64,000 bases of DNA, from assembly GCA_024758765.1 (NCBI GenBank), contig CP101406.1, positions 4,712,001-4,776,000 on the forward strand. The letters are read 5' to 3'. Positions 8,344 to 19,197 of the stretch are shown in pieces. Origin of the DNA: Mycobacterium sp. SVM_VP21. Its GTDB lineage: Bacteria > Actinomycetota > Actinomycetes > Mycobacteriales > Mycobacteriaceae. How positions within the stretch are numbered: the first letter of the stretch is position 1; each line of letters begins with the position of its first letter. A program made the translations under genes and the position numbers. Under the pieces are notes generated by a model. That model did not search any database and had not been told where the DNA came from. It saw nothing but the letters and a program-made list of their open reading frames with translations.

Positions 8344-8904
8344 CTACCAGAGTGGAACCGGAGATGTGCCCAGCGGGTAATAGCCGGGGAGCTTCTCGCC
8401 GGCCAGGCTGCGCTCGATGCGCTTCTGCATTCCGGCCGAGAGCTTTCCTGCGGTCATCAGGTCCAGGTAGAGCTTCTGGACGTGACCGAAGTCGAAGAAG
8501 TCACGCTGCCACTCGATCTTCGCCTCGGCGTTGAGCCGAAACCAGCTGCCGCCGATTCCGTAAATCTCGTATTCGTCGTCGGCGGCTTCTCCCGTCCTGG
8601 CGACCTGCTTCCAGAATCCGACGATCTCGCCCTGCTTATCGTCGATGAGCACTCTTTGGTAGGGGTACTGCCAGTTGTCCAGCCCCTCCATCTCCAGACC
8701 CAGGGCAACGTCGCGGATCTCGTCGATCCCGACACACATGACGTCCTCTTTGGGGCCGATGTTCCAGCCGTAGGTGGCGTCATCGGAGTAGAAGTCGGCC
8801 AGCGGCCGCCAGTCGCCGGCCGCTTCGGCGTCGCGGTTGGCCTGCAGCCAGCGCTCGACCCATTCTTCGTAGGCCTCGCGGGGGAGGGGGGCTGAAGTCG
8901 CCAT
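8344..8904 (-). CDS. NTF2/SnoaL-like conserved protein (Rv0762c-like)
   Basis: 186-residue protein beginning MATSAPLPREAYEEWVERWL. The DWRPLADFYSDDATYGWNIGPKEDVMCVG segment and the later alternating strands suggest an NTF2-like fold. Length and position, directly after the ferredoxin gene with two bases between, match M. tuberculosis Rv0762c, which always accompanies cyp51 in mycobacteria as far as I recall. The biochemical role is not known. NTF2-like proteins next to P450s and SDRs often act on or bind steroid-like ligands, so a role in the cyp51 pathway is plausible but unproven. Confidence 0.8.
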   Translation of the reverse strand: MATSAPLPREAYEEWVERWLQANRDAEAAGDWRPLADFYSDDATYGWNIGPKEDVMCVGIDEIRDVALGLEMEGLDNWQYPYQRVLIDDKQGEIVGFWKQVARTGEAADDEYEIYGIGGSWFRLNAEAKIEWQRDFFDFGHVQKLYLDLMTAGKLSAGMQKRIERSLAGEKLPGYYPLGTSPVPLW

Positions 8905-8906
8905 GT

Positions 8907-10484
<1,578 letters not shown>

Positions 10485-10488
<4 letters not shown>

Positions 10489-11312
10489 GACGGCATTCCT
10501 TCCTCGCCCAGTTGCAGGTTCTGGCGATCGGAGGCGGTGTCGCGTAGCGGGGCCTCGGGCTGCACCTCCATGTCGACGATGTGTGCGCCGCGCGGGGTCT
10601 CCGCGACGAACGCGATGGCGCGAGCCAGGTCTTGCGGGCGAAGGAAGTAGCTGTGCCGAGCCTGACCCCACTTGGCCCAGTCTTCGAGCATCGGTCCCAC
10701 CTGTTCGGCCGACAGCTTCCAGCCCATCTCGGTCAGGGTCGGACCGGGGTGGACGATCGAGGCGCGTACCCCGGTGCCCTCCAGCTCCATTCGCAGGTTG
10801 TGCACCATCGCGACCAGCGCGGCTTTGGCCGCGCCGTAGGCACCCATATGTGGACGCTGCTGCAAAGCCACATCGGAGCCGACGAAGATCACGTCACCGC
10901 GCTGGCGGGCGACCATGTCCGGCAACACCGCGGTGGCCAACCGGTTGGCGCCGATCAGATGTACCTGAATCTGATCGTTGAACGCTTCGGTGGGCAGCTC
11001 GTGAATGCGTCCGGGGAACATGTCGCCAGCGCCGGAGACCAGCAACTCGATCTCACCGAGGGCATCGATACTCTGCGCCACAAAAGATTTCACCGAGTCG
11101 GCGTCGGTGACGTCGAGCGGGAACGCGACGGCCTCGCCGCCATTGTCGCGGATGGTATCGACGAGCTTCGCCAGCTTATCCACACGCCGGGCGCCCAAGG
11201 CTACCGGGAAACCACGGCGCGCCAACTCTTCTGCGGTGGCGGCGCCGATACCCGAGGATGCGCCCGTGACGATGGCGGGCCGTCGGTCCGGGGATGGGTC
11301 GAAGCGTGGCAT
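10485..11312 (-). CDS. short-chain dehydrogenase/reductase (Rv0765c-like)
   Basis: 275-residue SDR, the same length as Rv0765c. It carries TGASSGIG (about 16-23), the substrate-site serine region FVGSDVALQQRPHMG and YGAAK as the catalytic YxxxK. NNAG is replaced by SGAG in LLVSGAGDM. The gene lies between cyp123 (adjacent, no gap) and cyp51 (ATGA overlap), so it is made together with both P450s. Oxidation or reduction of a hydroxylated sterol-like product is a reasonable guess. The C-terminal extension after HIVDMEVQPEAP is characteristic of this orthologue group. Confidence 0.88.
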
Positions 11313-12530
11313 TTATGCCTCCTTGACGGTGATCGGGAGGTCGGCGAAGCCGCGCACGTTGGATGAATGCACTCGCACGGCGTTGGCCTCATCGACCTGG
11401 TAGTCGCTGATCCGGCTGAAAAGTTCGTCGAGCGCCACCCGGGCCTCCATCCGGGCCAGGTGTGCGCCGAGGCAGAAGTGGGCGCCGCTGCCGAAACTGA
11501 GCAGCTTGGAACCGATGTCGCGTCCGATCCGGAAGTCGTCGGGGTCGTCGAAGACCCGCTCGTCACGGTTTCCGGAACCGGGCAACAACAGCACCACCGA
11601 GTCGGCCGGAATGGTGGTGCCGTGCAGTGTGTAGTCCTCGGCAACGGTGCGGGCCAGGATCTGGCTGGGGGTGTCGTAGCGCAGTGTCTCCTCGACCCAC
11701 AGCGGGATCCGGGAGCGGTCGGCGAACACCGAGGTCAGCTGGTCGCGGTTGCGGTGCCCCCAGTAGACGGAGCTGCCGAGCAGTTTGGTGGTGGTCTCGT
11801 TGCCGGCGATCACCATCAAGAACAAGAACGCCAGGATCTCGGAGTCGCCGAGCCGGTCGCCGTCGACCTCGGTCTCTAGCAGTGCGGAGGTCAGGTTGTC
11901 GGCCGGGTTCTTCTTGAAGTCGGCGATCATCGCGTTGTAGTAGGTCATCAGATCCACCGACGCCTGGATCGCCGACTGGGGCACATCGGTCACCCCGTCC
12001 TCGCGGTGCAGCACCCCGTCGGCGAGTTCCCGGATCCGGGCCCTGTCGGCTTCCGGCACACCCATCAGCTCGGAGATGACGTCCATCGGCAGCTTGCCAG
12101 CGAAATCGTTGATGAAGTCGAACGAGCAGGTGCCGTCGGAGCCGGGCTGGATCGCGGCATCCAGATGCTGGCGCGCCAGCCGAACCACTTGGGGTTCGAG
12201 CTCGCGGATCCGGCGCGGGGTGAAGCCCTTGGACACCAGGGTGCGAAGCCGCAGATGCGCCGGATCGTCCATCGCCAAAAACGACATCACCAGCTGGGCA
12301 TGCGGGCCGCGGGAGACCGGGTCCAGGGAAACCCCATCCCGGTTGGACAGCGCTTCGCTGTTGCGGAACCCGTGCAGCACATCTTGGTGGCGCGAGATCG
12401 CCCAGAAATTGAGCTCTTCGTTGCGGTACACCGGGGCCTCGTCGCGCAGGCGCCGGTAGTAGGGGAACGGGTCCTCGTGGAAGTCGTAGTCGTAGGGGTT
12501 GAGGACGGGTGGTGCCGTCTGCAAGCTCAT
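11313..12530 (-). CDS. cyp123: cytochrome P450 CYP123
   Basis: 405-residue P450 matching my recollection of M. tuberculosis CYP123 (Rv0766c) along its length, for example YDYDFHEDPFPYYRRLRDEAP and LSNRDGVSLDP. The I-helix is AGNETT (242-247), ExxR is E281-R284 and the heme loop FGSGAHFCLG has C353. Substrate unknown. Its ATG overlaps the TGA of the tetR gene (ATGA), and its TAA abuts the SDR start, so regulator, CYP123, SDR and CYP51 form one translationally tight unit. Confidence 0.93.
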   Translation of the reverse strand: MSLQTAPPVLNPYDYDFHEDPFPYYRRLRDEAPVYRNEELNFWAISRHQDVLHGFRNSEALSNRDGVSLDPVSRGPHAQLVMSFLAMDDPAHLRLRTLVSKGFTPRRIRELEPQVVRLARQHLDAAIQPGSDGTCSFDFINDFAGKLPMDVISELMGVPEADRARIRELADGVLHREDGVTDVPQSAIQASVDLMTYYNAMIADFKKNPADNLTSALLETEVDGDRLGDSEILAFLFLMVIAGNETTTKLLGSSVYWGHRNRDQLTSVFADRSRIPLWVEETLRYDTPSQILARTVAEDYTLHGTTIPADSVVLLLPGSGNRDERVFDDPDDFRIGRDIGSKLLSFGSGAHFCLGAHLARMEARVALDELFSRISDYQVDEANAVRVHSSNVRGFADLPITVKEA

Positions 12531-13144
12531 CGCGGTGCTCCTGATTCGAGGATCAGGCTGACGACATAGGCCAGCCGATCGGTGATCTGGTGGTAGGTGA
12601 AGGCGCCGCTGCCGGCGTTGACCAGAGCGCCGAAGAAGGTCATCTCCAGGGCAGAGACCTTCTGGGGGTCCGCGTCCGGGCCGAACGCCGAGATGATGCG
12701 GCGGTGGATCTCCGCGCCGATCCGGTCGCGCACCGTGCGGACCGCCGGGTCGCTGTTGCCGCTGAGCAGCGCGGCCGTGCAGGCCGCCGCGACCTCGGGC
12801 TCGTCGGCGACCACCAGTGCCAGGTGCCGCAGCGCCTGGTTGACCCGACTCGGCATCGGCTCGTTGACGTCGGTGAAGTAGGGGACCTGGCGGACCAGGT
12901 CCAGATACACCTCGGCGATCAGATGGTTCTTGGAGGAGAAGTAGGTATAGGCGGTGGCCGGGGCGACCTTGGCGCGGGCCGCGACGGCGCGCACGGTCAG
13001 GTCTGCGTAGGACTTCTCCCGCAGCATCTCGACGCCGGCGCGCAGCACCTTGCGGAAGGTCTCTTCCTGGCGCCGGTTCCGGGTCGCCGGCTCAGCCAAG
13101 GCAGCGTTCGACGATGTGACTGCCGCCACCGGTTCGCTGGACAC
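12527..13144 (-). CDS. TetR-family transcriptional regulator (Rv0767c-like)
   Basis: About 205 residues. The N-terminal helix-turn-helix follows the TetR pattern: RQEETFRKVLRAGVEML, LTVRAVAARAKVAPATAYTYF, SKNHLIAEVY. The C-terminal ligand domain is Ala-rich. I took GTG 13144 (VSSEPVAAV) as the start; a longer reading from 13180 is possible. The palindrome GGACACGTGTCC overlaps this start and a second copy lies near the divergent aldA promoter, so autoregulation and control of both transcription units is likely. It is the first gene of the minus-strand P450 run. Confidence 0.88.
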   Translation of the reverse strand: MSSEPVAAVTSSNAALAEPATRNRRQEETFRKVLRAGVEMLREKSYADLTVRAVAARAKVAPATAYTYFSSKNHLIAEVYLDLVRQVPYFTDVNEPMPSRVNQALRHLALVVADEPEVAAACTAALLSGNSDPAVRTVRDRIGAEIHRRIISAFGPDADPQKVSALEMTFFGALVNAGSGAFTYHQITDRLAYVVSLILESGAPR

Positions 13145-13150
13145 GTGTCC
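13139..13150. promoter_or_regulatory. palindromic operator candidate 1 (GGACACGTGTCC)
   Basis: A perfect 12-base palindrome lies across the GTG start region of the tetR gene. The same palindrome, with one base changed, occurs 112 bases further on, beside the aldA promoter. Paired sites in a divergent regulator/target region are typical of TetR operators. The regulator that binds is inferred to be the adjacent TetR. Confidence 0.6.
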
Positions 13151-13261
13151 AACGTAGCCGAAGGTGGATTTGTTAGGCAAGTCCCCTGGGAAGCAAGGGT
13201 TTCAGGCCGAGAGGGTTGCGGGGGTGCCAAGTCTGGGTCTAGGGTTCGAGCCGGTGATAAC

Positions 13262-13273
13262 GGACATGTGTCC
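13262..13273. promoter_or_regulatory. palindromic operator candidate 2 (GGACATGTGTCC)
   Basis: This is the second copy of the motif at 13139-13150, with one central base different (T for C). It lies 54 bases upstream of the aldA ATG, where a bound repressor could block RNA polymerase. Together with copy 1 it defines GGACAYGTGTCC as a local motif; I did not notice it elsewhere in the window. Confidence 0.6.
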
Positions 13274-13326
13274 ATTTTCGCAGTGTTTCTTCACGGGGGA
13301 CTGCGACCAAGCTGCGGGAGTGACTG

Positions 13327-14796
13327 ATGGCGCTACTGGCTGACGGCGTGAGCCGGCTGCTTATCGACGGCAAGCTGACCTCGGGCGGAGCCGGCGGCTT
13401 CGCCACCGTCAACCCGGCCACCGAAGAGGTGCTCGGTGAGGCGGCCAATGCCGACGCCGCCGACATGGATCGCGCGATCGGCGCGGCACGCCGGGCGTTC
13501 GACGAGACCGACTGGTCGACCAACACCGAACTGCGGGTGCGCTGCGTACGTCAATTGCGGGACGCGATGCTCGAGCACGTCGAGGAGCTTCGCGATCTGA
13601 CCATCGCCGATGTGGGCGCGCCCCGGATGCTGACCGCCGGCGCGCAGCTGGAAGGGCCGATCAACGACCTCAGTTTCGCCGCGGACACCGCCGAAAATTA
13701 CGAGTGGACACAAGATCTCGGTCAGGCTGCGCCGATGGGGATCCCCACTCGACGCTCGGTGGTGCGGGAGGCGGTGGGCGTCGTCGGCGCCATCACCCCG
13801 TGGAACTTCCCGCATCAGATCAACCTGGCCAAGTTGGGCCCGGCGCTGGCCGCCGGCAACACCGTCGTGCTCAAGCCCGCACCCGACACTCCATGGGTCG
13901 CCGCGGTACTCGGCGAGCTGATCGCGGAGAACACCGACATTCCGCCGGGCGTGGTCAACATCGTCACCTCGACCGACCACGCGCTGGGTGCCACACTCGC
14001 CAAAGACCCACGGGTGGACTTGGTTTCGTTCACCGGCTCGACTGCCACCGGCCGCAGCGTGATGGCGGACGCCGCCGCCACCATCAAGAAGGTGTTCCTG
14101 GAGCTGGGAGGCAAGTCCGCCTTCCTGGTGCTCGACGATGCCGACCTGGCTGCGGCCTGCTCGGTGGCGGGATTCTCGGTCTGCCTGCACGCCGGGCAGG
14201 GCTGCGCGATCACCACGCGACTGGTGGTGCCCCGGGCTCGCTACGACGAGGCGGTCGCCATCGCGGCCCGCACCATGGGCTCGATCAAGGCCGGCGACCC
14301 GTCAAAGCCGGGCACCATCTGCGGCCCGGTGATCTCGGCTCGCCAGCGTGACCGGGTGCAGAGCTACCTGGATCTCGCGATCACCGAGGGCGGGAGCTTC
14401 GCCTGCGGTGGCGGTCGCCCAGCGGATCAGCCCGCCGGCTTCTTCATCGAACCCACCGTGATCGCCGGGCTCACCAACGAGGCGCGGGTGGCCCGCGAGG
14501 AGATCTTCGGCCCCGTGCTCACCGTGATCGCGCATGACGGCGACGACGACGCGGTGCGCATCGCCAACGACTCACCCTACGGGTTGTCCGCCACCGTCTA
14601 CGGTGCCGACGCCGAGCGGGCGGCGGGGGTGGCGGCCCGAGTGCGCGCCGGCACCGTCAACGTCAACGGCGGGGTGTGGTACTCCGCAGACATGCCGTTC
14701 GGCGGTTACAAGCAGTCCGGCAATGGCCGCGAGATGGGCATCGCCGGGTTCGAGGAATACCTGGAAATCAAAGCCATTGCGACAGCAGCGAACTAA
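13327..14796 (+). CDS. aldA: NAD-dependent aldehyde dehydrogenase AldA (Rv0768-like)
   Basis: 489-residue aldehyde dehydrogenase, the same length as M. tuberculosis AldA. The ALDH signatures are present: PWNFP (158-162), FTGS (235-238), general base E259 in LELGGKSAF and catalytic C293 in GQGCAITTR. It would oxidise an aldehyde to the acid with NAD(P). GGGAG precedes the ATG. It heads a plus-strand operon (aldA, SDR, HIBADH-like, CMD, SDR) divergent from the tetR-cyp123-cyp51 run. Shared operators suggest that alcohol, aldehyde and acid steps of one pathway are co-regulated. Confidence 0.93.
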   Translation: MALLADGVSRLLIDGKLTSGGAGGFATVNPATEEVLGEAANADAADMDRAIGAARRAFDETDWSTNTELRVRCVRQLRDAMLEHVEELRDLTIADVGAPRMLTAGAQLEGPINDLSFAADTAENYEWTQDLGQAAPMGIPTRRSVVREAVGVVGAITPWNFPHQINLAKLGPALAAGNTVVLKPAPDTPWVAAVLGELIAENTDIPPGVVNIVTSTDHALGATLAKDPRVDLVSFTGSTATGRSVMADAAATIKKVFLELGGKSAFLVLDDADLAAACSVAGFSVCLHAGQGCAITTRLVVPRARYDEAVAIAARTMGSIKAGDPSKPGTICGPVISARQRDRVQSYLDLAITEGGSFACGGGRPADQPAGFFIEPTVIAGLTNEARVAREEIFGPVLTVIAHDGDDDAVRIANDSPYGLSATVYGADAERAAGVAARVRAGTVNVNGGVWYSADMPFGGYKQSGNGREMGIAGFEEYLEIKAIATAAN

Positions 14797-14827
14797 CGAC
14801 AAACACCGGATCAAGGAGAACAAGCAG

Positions 14828-15580
14828 ATGGGTCAATTCGACGACAAGGTGGCTATCGTCACCGGCTCCGGTGGCGGAATCGGGCAGGCCTACGCCCAGG
14901 CCCTCGCCGGCGAGGGCGCTGCGGTGGTGGTCGCTGACATCAACATCGACGGCGCGAAGACCGTGGCCGAGCAGATCGTCGCCGACGGCGGCAAGGCGAT
15001 CGCGGTGCGCGTCGACGTCTCCGACCTGGAGTCGGCGCAGGCCATGGCGGACGCGGCCGTGGCGGAGTTCGGCGGAATCGACTACCTGGTCAACAACGCC
15101 GCGATCTTCGGCGGGATGAAGCTCGACGGCCTGCTCACCGTGCCGTGGGACTACTACGAGAACTTCATGCGGGTGAATCTGGACGGCGCACTGATCTGCA
15201 CCCGGGCGGTTTACGAGCACATGGCTCAGCGCGGCGGCGGCGCGATCGTCAACCAGTCCTCCACCGCGGCATGGGTCTACTCGAACTTCTACGGCCTGGC
15301 CAAGGTCGGCGTCAACGGCCTGACCCAGCAGCTCTCCCGCGAGCTGGGCTGGCGCAACATCCGGATCAACGCGATCGCACCCGGCCCGATCGACACCGAG
15401 GCCAACCGGGTCACCACCCCGCAGGCCATCGTGAAGCAGATGGTGCAGCAGCTGCCGCTGGCCCGGATGGGCACGCCGGAAGATCTCGTCCCGATGTGCC
15501 TGTTCCTGCTGTCGGATCAGGCGTCGTGGATCACCGGCCAGATCTTCAACGTCGACGGCGGACAGATCATCCGCTCATGA
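14828..15580 (+). CDS. short-chain dehydrogenase (Rv0769-like)
   Basis: 250-residue classical SDR with TGSGGGIG (13-20), DVSDLES, NNAAIFGG in place of NNAG, catalytic serine in NQSSTAAW and YxxxK as YGLAK. The C-terminus LLSDQASWITGQIFNVDGGQ is typical of FabG-like enzymes. AAGGAG lies upstream of the ATG, 31 bases after aldA. Its TGA overlaps the ATG of the next gene (ATGA). The substrate is unknown, but a hydroxyacyl or steroid substrate is plausible. Confidence 0.88.
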   Translation: MGQFDDKVAIVTGSGGGIGQAYAQALAGEGAAVVVADINIDGAKTVAEQIVADGGKAIAVRVDVSDLESAQAMADAAVAEFGGIDYLVNNAAIFGGMKLDGLLTVPWDYYENFMRVNLDGALICTRAVYEHMAQRGGGAIVNQSSTAAWVYSNFYGLAKVGVNGLTQQLSRELGWRNIRINAIAPGPIDTEANRVTTPQAIVKQMVQQLPLARMGTPEDLVPMCLFLLSDQASWITGQIFNVDGGQIIRS

Positions 15581-16452
15581 GCGGCCCGGAAGAACAGCCC
15601 CGCCTCGGCTACATCGGCCTGGGCAATATGGGTGCGCCGATGGCCAAGCGTCTGGTCGACTGGCCCGGTGGGGTAACGATTTTCGACCTGCGGACCGAAG
15701 CGATGGCGCCACTGGCCGAGGCTGGGGCCAGCGTAGCCGGCAGTGTCGCCGAGGTCGGCGCGAACGCCGACATCATCAGCATCACGGTGCTCGACGACGC
15801 CCAGGTCCGCCAGGTGGTCGCCGAACTGGTACCCACGGCGAAGCCCGGCACCGTCATCGCGATCCACTCGACGATCGCCGACACCACGGCCGCCGAGCTG
15901 GCTGAGGAGCTCAAGCGCCACGGCATTCACGTCGTCGACGCTCCGGTCAGCGGTGGTGCCGGCGCGGCTGAGAAGGGCCAACTGGCCACCATGGTCGGTG
16001 CCGATCGCGCGGTCTACGAGCAGATCAAGCCGGCTTTCAAGCAGTGGGCATCGTTGGTGATCCACGCCGGGGAGCCCGGCGCCGGAACCCGAATGAAGCT
16101 GGCGCGCAACATGTTGACGTTCACCGCCTACGCGGCGGCCGGCGAAGCTATGAAATTGGCCGAGGCGGCCGGGCTCGATCTGCAGGCGCTGGGCCGAGTG
16201 GTGCGCCACACCGATGCGCTCACCGGCGGTCCCGGCGCGATCATGCTGCTGGACTCGACCGCACCGCTGCCGGCGGACCACTTCCTGTACAACGCCTTCA
16301 CCCATACCCGCGGACTCGGGGAGAAAGACCTGCGCCTCGCACTGGGATTGGGACAGGACACCGGGGTCGACCTTCCGCTCGCCCGGGTCGCGCTCGCCGA
16401 ACTAGCCGCCGGACTGGGCGTACCGCACTCGGAAGGACTAGGAGAGAACTGA
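15577..16452 (+). CDS. 3-hydroxyisobutyrate dehydrogenase-family protein (Rv0770-like)
   Basis: 291-residue beta-hydroxyacid dehydrogenase. The N-terminal GYIGLGNMGAPMAKRL is the NAD(P)-binding signature. Next are the substrate-binding DAPVSGGAGAAEKGQL, and the conserved catalytic lysine region MKLARNMLT in the all-helical C-terminal domain. Family members oxidise short 3-hydroxy acids or reduce semialdehydes. The start overlaps the preceding SDR stop (ATGA) and its TGA overlaps the next ATG by one base, so it belongs to the aldA operon. Confidence 0.9.
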   Translation: MSGPEEQPRLGYIGLGNMGAPMAKRLVDWPGGVTIFDLRTEAMAPLAEAGASVAGSVAEVGANADIISITVLDDAQVRQVVAELVPTAKPGTVIAIHSTIADTTAAELAEELKRHGIHVVDAPVSGGAGAAEKGQLATMVGADRAVYEQIKPAFKQWASLVIHAGEPGAGTRMKLARNMLTFTAYAAAGEAMKLAEAAGLDLQALGRVVRHTDALTGGPGAIMLLDSTAPLPADHFLYNAFTHTRGLGEKDLRLALGLGQDTGVDLPLARVALAELAAGLGVPHSEGLGEN

Positions 16453-16877
16453 TGGACGAACTGCGCCGTGCCGGGCTGGCCAAGATGAACGAGGTCTACG
16501 CCTGGGACATGCCCGACATGCCGGGCGAGTACTTCGCGCTCACCGCCGATCACCTGTTCGGCCGAATCTGGAGCCGGCCCGGGCTTTCCATGCGCGACAA
16601 GCGCCTGATGACGCTGACGGTGGTGACCGCGGCGGGGGAGAAGGACCTCGCGGAGATCCAGGTCAACGCCGCGCTGCACAACGGCGAGCTGACCGAGGAC
16701 GAGCTGCGCGAGATGGCCATCTTCATCACCCATTACGTCGGCTTCCCCCGCGGATCCGGGCTGAACTCCGTGGTGGAGAAGGTGATTGCCAAGCGCAACA
16801 AGGCCGCCGCCGAGGGCAAGCGCGAGGACAAGAAGGCCAACGTCGCAGCCGTGCTGGATAAGCAGAAGGGCGAGTGA
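16452..16877 (+). CDS. carboxymuconolactone decarboxylase-family protein (Rv0771-like)
   Basis: 141-residue all-helical protein with the CMD/AhpD-like pattern: FGRIWSRPGLSMRDKRLMTLTVVTAAG, then HNGELTEDELREMAIFITHYVGFPRG. The CxxC of AhpD-type peroxidase partners is absent, so peroxidase activity is not expected. A decarboxylase or lactone-processing role is more in line, but the true reaction is unknown. The C-terminal tail is Lys/Glu-rich. The start shares one base with the previous stop (TGATG), and its own stop overlaps the next GTG (GTGA). Confidence 0.85.
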   Translation: MDELRRAGLAKMNEVYAWDMPDMPGEYFALTADHLFGRIWSRPGLSMRDKRLMTLTVVTAAGEKDLAEIQVNAALHNGELTEDELREMAIFITHYVGFPRGSGLNSVVEKVIAKRNKAAAEGKREDKKANVAAVLDKQKGE

Positions 16878-17749
16878 CCCAGAACCTGCTCGCCGCGCGG
16901 GGTGCCGTGGTGGTCGGCGGCAGTCGCGGCATCGGGCGAGCGGTGGCGCGGCTGCTGGCGGCGTGCGGTGCCGGAGTGGTGGTCAATGGCCGGGACCCGG
17001 GGGCGGTGGAGGACACCACCGCGGCGATCACCGCAGCGGGTGGGCGGGCGATCGGCCTGGCCGGTGCGGCCCATGTCGAGGCGACCGCCGTGGCGCTGAT
17101 CCAGGCCTGTCGGGAGGAATACGGCAGCGTCGACGTGCTGATCAACTGCGCCGGCGTCGCCGAACCCCCCGGCTCCTCGATCCTGTCGGTGTCCACCGAA
17201 CAATTCCAGGACCTGCTCGACGCACATTTGGGCACGGCCTTTCAGACCTGCCGGGCGGCCGCGCCGATCATGGCCGAGCAGCGCCGAGGCTCGATCGTCA
17301 ACAGCGGTTCGGTGGCATTTCTGGGCGATTACGGCGGCACCGGATATCCCGCCGGCAAGGGCGCGATCAACGGCCTGACCGTGGCGGTGGCAGCGGAGCT
17401 CGCGCCCTACGGGGTGCGGGCGAATGTCGTCTGTCCGGGCGCCAAGACCCGGTTGTCCACCGGCGATGACTATGAGAAGCACATCCGCGACCTGAACGCC
17501 CGGGGTTTGTTAGATGAGGTCAGCATGCAGGCTTCGCTGGACCCGGCCCCCGCCGACTACGTCGCCCCGCTGTACGCCTACCTGGCCAGCGACCTGTCTG
17601 CCGAGGTGAGCGGATCGGTGTTCCTGGCCTCGGGAGGCTTCCTGGGCCGCTTCGACCGGCCGGTCCCCGCGGTGCTCGGATACCGCGATCACCAGCGCCA
17701 CTCGCCCTGGACCGTCGACGAACTGCACACCATGGTGGCGAGCCGCTGA
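16874..17749 (+). CDS. short-chain dehydrogenase/reductase
   Basis: 291-residue SDR starting at a GTG that overlaps the CMD stop codon. It carries GGSRGIG (15-21), NCAG (in place of NNAG), the serine of VNSGSVAF and YPAGK as YxxxK. A C-terminal extension (FDRPVPAVLGYRDHQRHSPWTVDELHTMV) is longer than in FabG enzymes and resembles SDR or MaoC-linked domains acting on acyl-CoA substrates. It is the last gene of the aldA operon. I recall no equivalent between Rv0771 and purD in M. tuberculosis, so it may be an addition. Confidence 0.82.
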   Translation: MTQNLLAARGAVVVGGSRGIGRAVARLLAACGAGVVVNGRDPGAVEDTTAAITAAGGRAIGLAGAAHVEATAVALIQACREEYGSVDVLINCAGVAEPPGSSILSVSTEQFQDLLDAHLGTAFQTCRAAAPIMAEQRRGSIVNSGSVAFLGDYGGTGYPAGKGAINGLTVAVAAELAPYGVRANVVCPGAKTRLSTGDDYEKHIRDLNARGLLDEVSMQASLDPAPADYVAPLYAYLASDLSAEVSGSVFLASGGFLGRFDRPVPAVLGYRDHQRHSPWTVDELHTMVASR

Positions 17750-17898
17750 CACGACGGAAGCGATGCCCGTAATACCAGTAGACCGGACTGTGGCGCGAAC
17801 AGTCCGCACGCACCGCGGGCGGGCTTTCGCCTTCGATATCCTTTGTCTCGCGCCTCACCGATGACGAACCGAGGCGAACTCAGAGAGGAGTAGCGCCC

Positions 17899-19167
17899 AT
17901 GCGCGTCCTGGTGATCGGTTCCGGCGCCCGGGAACATGCGTTACTCCTAGCCCTTCGCAAGGACCCCAAGGTTGACCACGTGGTGATCGCCCCCGGTAAC
18001 GCCGGTACCGCGGCGGTGGCCGAGCAACGAGACATCGACATCACCTCGGCGTCGGCGGTCACCGCCTTGGCCCGCGACGTTGAGGCCGACCTGGTGGTGA
18101 TCGGGCCGGAGGTGCCGCTGGTCTTGGGTGTGGCAGATGCGGTGCGTGCCGCTGGCATCGCCTGCTTCGGACCGTCGCAGGACGCCGCTCGCATCGAAGG
18201 CTCCAAGGCATTCGCTAAGGATGTGATGGCCGCCGCCGGCGTGCGCACCGCCCGCTCGGAGATCGTCGACAGCCCCGCTGACCTGGACGCCGCCCTGACC
18301 CGGTTCGGTCCGGATGCCGGGGAGGCGGCCTGGGTGGTCAAGGACGACGGGCTGGCCGCCGGCAAGGGCGTTGTAGTCACGGCAGATCGGGCTGCCGCCC
18401 GGGCCCACGCCGCCGGCCTGCTCGACAGCGGGCATCCGGTGCTGCTGGAATCCTTCCTGGACGGGCCCGAACTCTCCCTGTTCTGCATCGTCGACGGCGC
18501 CACCGTGGTACCGCTGCTGCCGGCACAGGACTTCAAGAGGGTGGGCGACGGCGACAGCGGGCCCAACACCGGCGGCATGGGCGCCTACGCACCGTTGCCG
18601 TGGTTGTCCCGGGAGGCTGCGGCCGGCATCGTCACCGACGTCGTCGAACCCGTCGCGGCCGAACTGCTCCGGCGGGGCAGCCGGTTCACTGGATTGCTGT
18701 ATGCCGGTCTGGCGATGACGTCGACCGGGCCGGCGGTGGTCGAATTCAATTGCCGCTTCGGCGATCCAGAGACCCAGGCGGTGCTGGCCCTGCTGGAGTC
18801 GCCGCTCGGGCAGTTACTGCATGCCGCCGCCACCGGCGGGCTGAGCGAGTTCGGGGTGTTGCGCTGGCGGGATGCGGCGGCGGTGACAGTGGTGCTGGCA
18901 GCGGAGAACTACCCCGGCCGGCCGCGTGTCGGAGACGTGATCGTGGGTGCCGAGGCCGACGGGGTGTTACACGCCGGTACCGCGCGCCGTGACGATGGGG
19001 CGGTGGTGTCCTCCGGCGGGCGGGTGCTGTCGGTGGTGGGCGTCGGAGACGACCTGAGTGCCGCGCGTGCCGACGCGTACCGGATCCTCGACTCAATTCG
19101 CTTGCCGGGAAGCCACTTCCGCAGCGACATCGGCGCAGCTGCCGCCGAGGGGAAGATCCAGATCTGA
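17899..19167 (+). CDS. purD: phosphoribosylamine-glycine ligase PurD
   Basis: 422-residue GAR synthetase, the second step of de novo purine synthesis (phosphoribosylamine + glycine + ATP). It begins [19 protein letters not shown], typical of PurD. It contains the ATP-grasp segment [14 protein letters not shown] and [11 protein letters not shown] at the metal site. GAGAGGAG lies a few bases before the ATG. About 150 bases of intergenic DNA upstream should hold its promoter. The position matches M. tuberculosis Rv0772. Confidence 0.97.
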   Translation: MRVLVIGSGAREHALLLALRKDPKVDHVVIAPGNAGTAAVAEQRDIDITSASAVTALARDVEADLVVIGPEVPLVLGVADAVRAAGIACFGPSQDAARIEGSKAFAKDVMAAAGVRTARSEIVDSPADLDAALTRFGPDAGEAAWVVKDDGLAAGKGVVVTADRAAARAHAAGLLDSGHPVLLESFLDGPELSLFCIVDGATVVPLLPAQDFKRVGDGDSGPNTGGMGAYAPLPWLSREAAAGIVTDVVEPVAAELLRRGSRFTGLLYAGLAMTSTGPAVVEFNCRFGDPETQAVLALLESPLGQLLHAAATGGLSEFGVLRWRDAAAVTVVLAAENYPGRPRVGDVIVGAEADGVLHAGTARRDDGAVVSSGGRVLSVVGVGDDLSAARADAYRILDSIRLPGSHFRSDIGAAAAEGKIQI

Positions 19168-19197
19168 CCGCGGGCGCCTACCGCTATCCTTGGTGGC

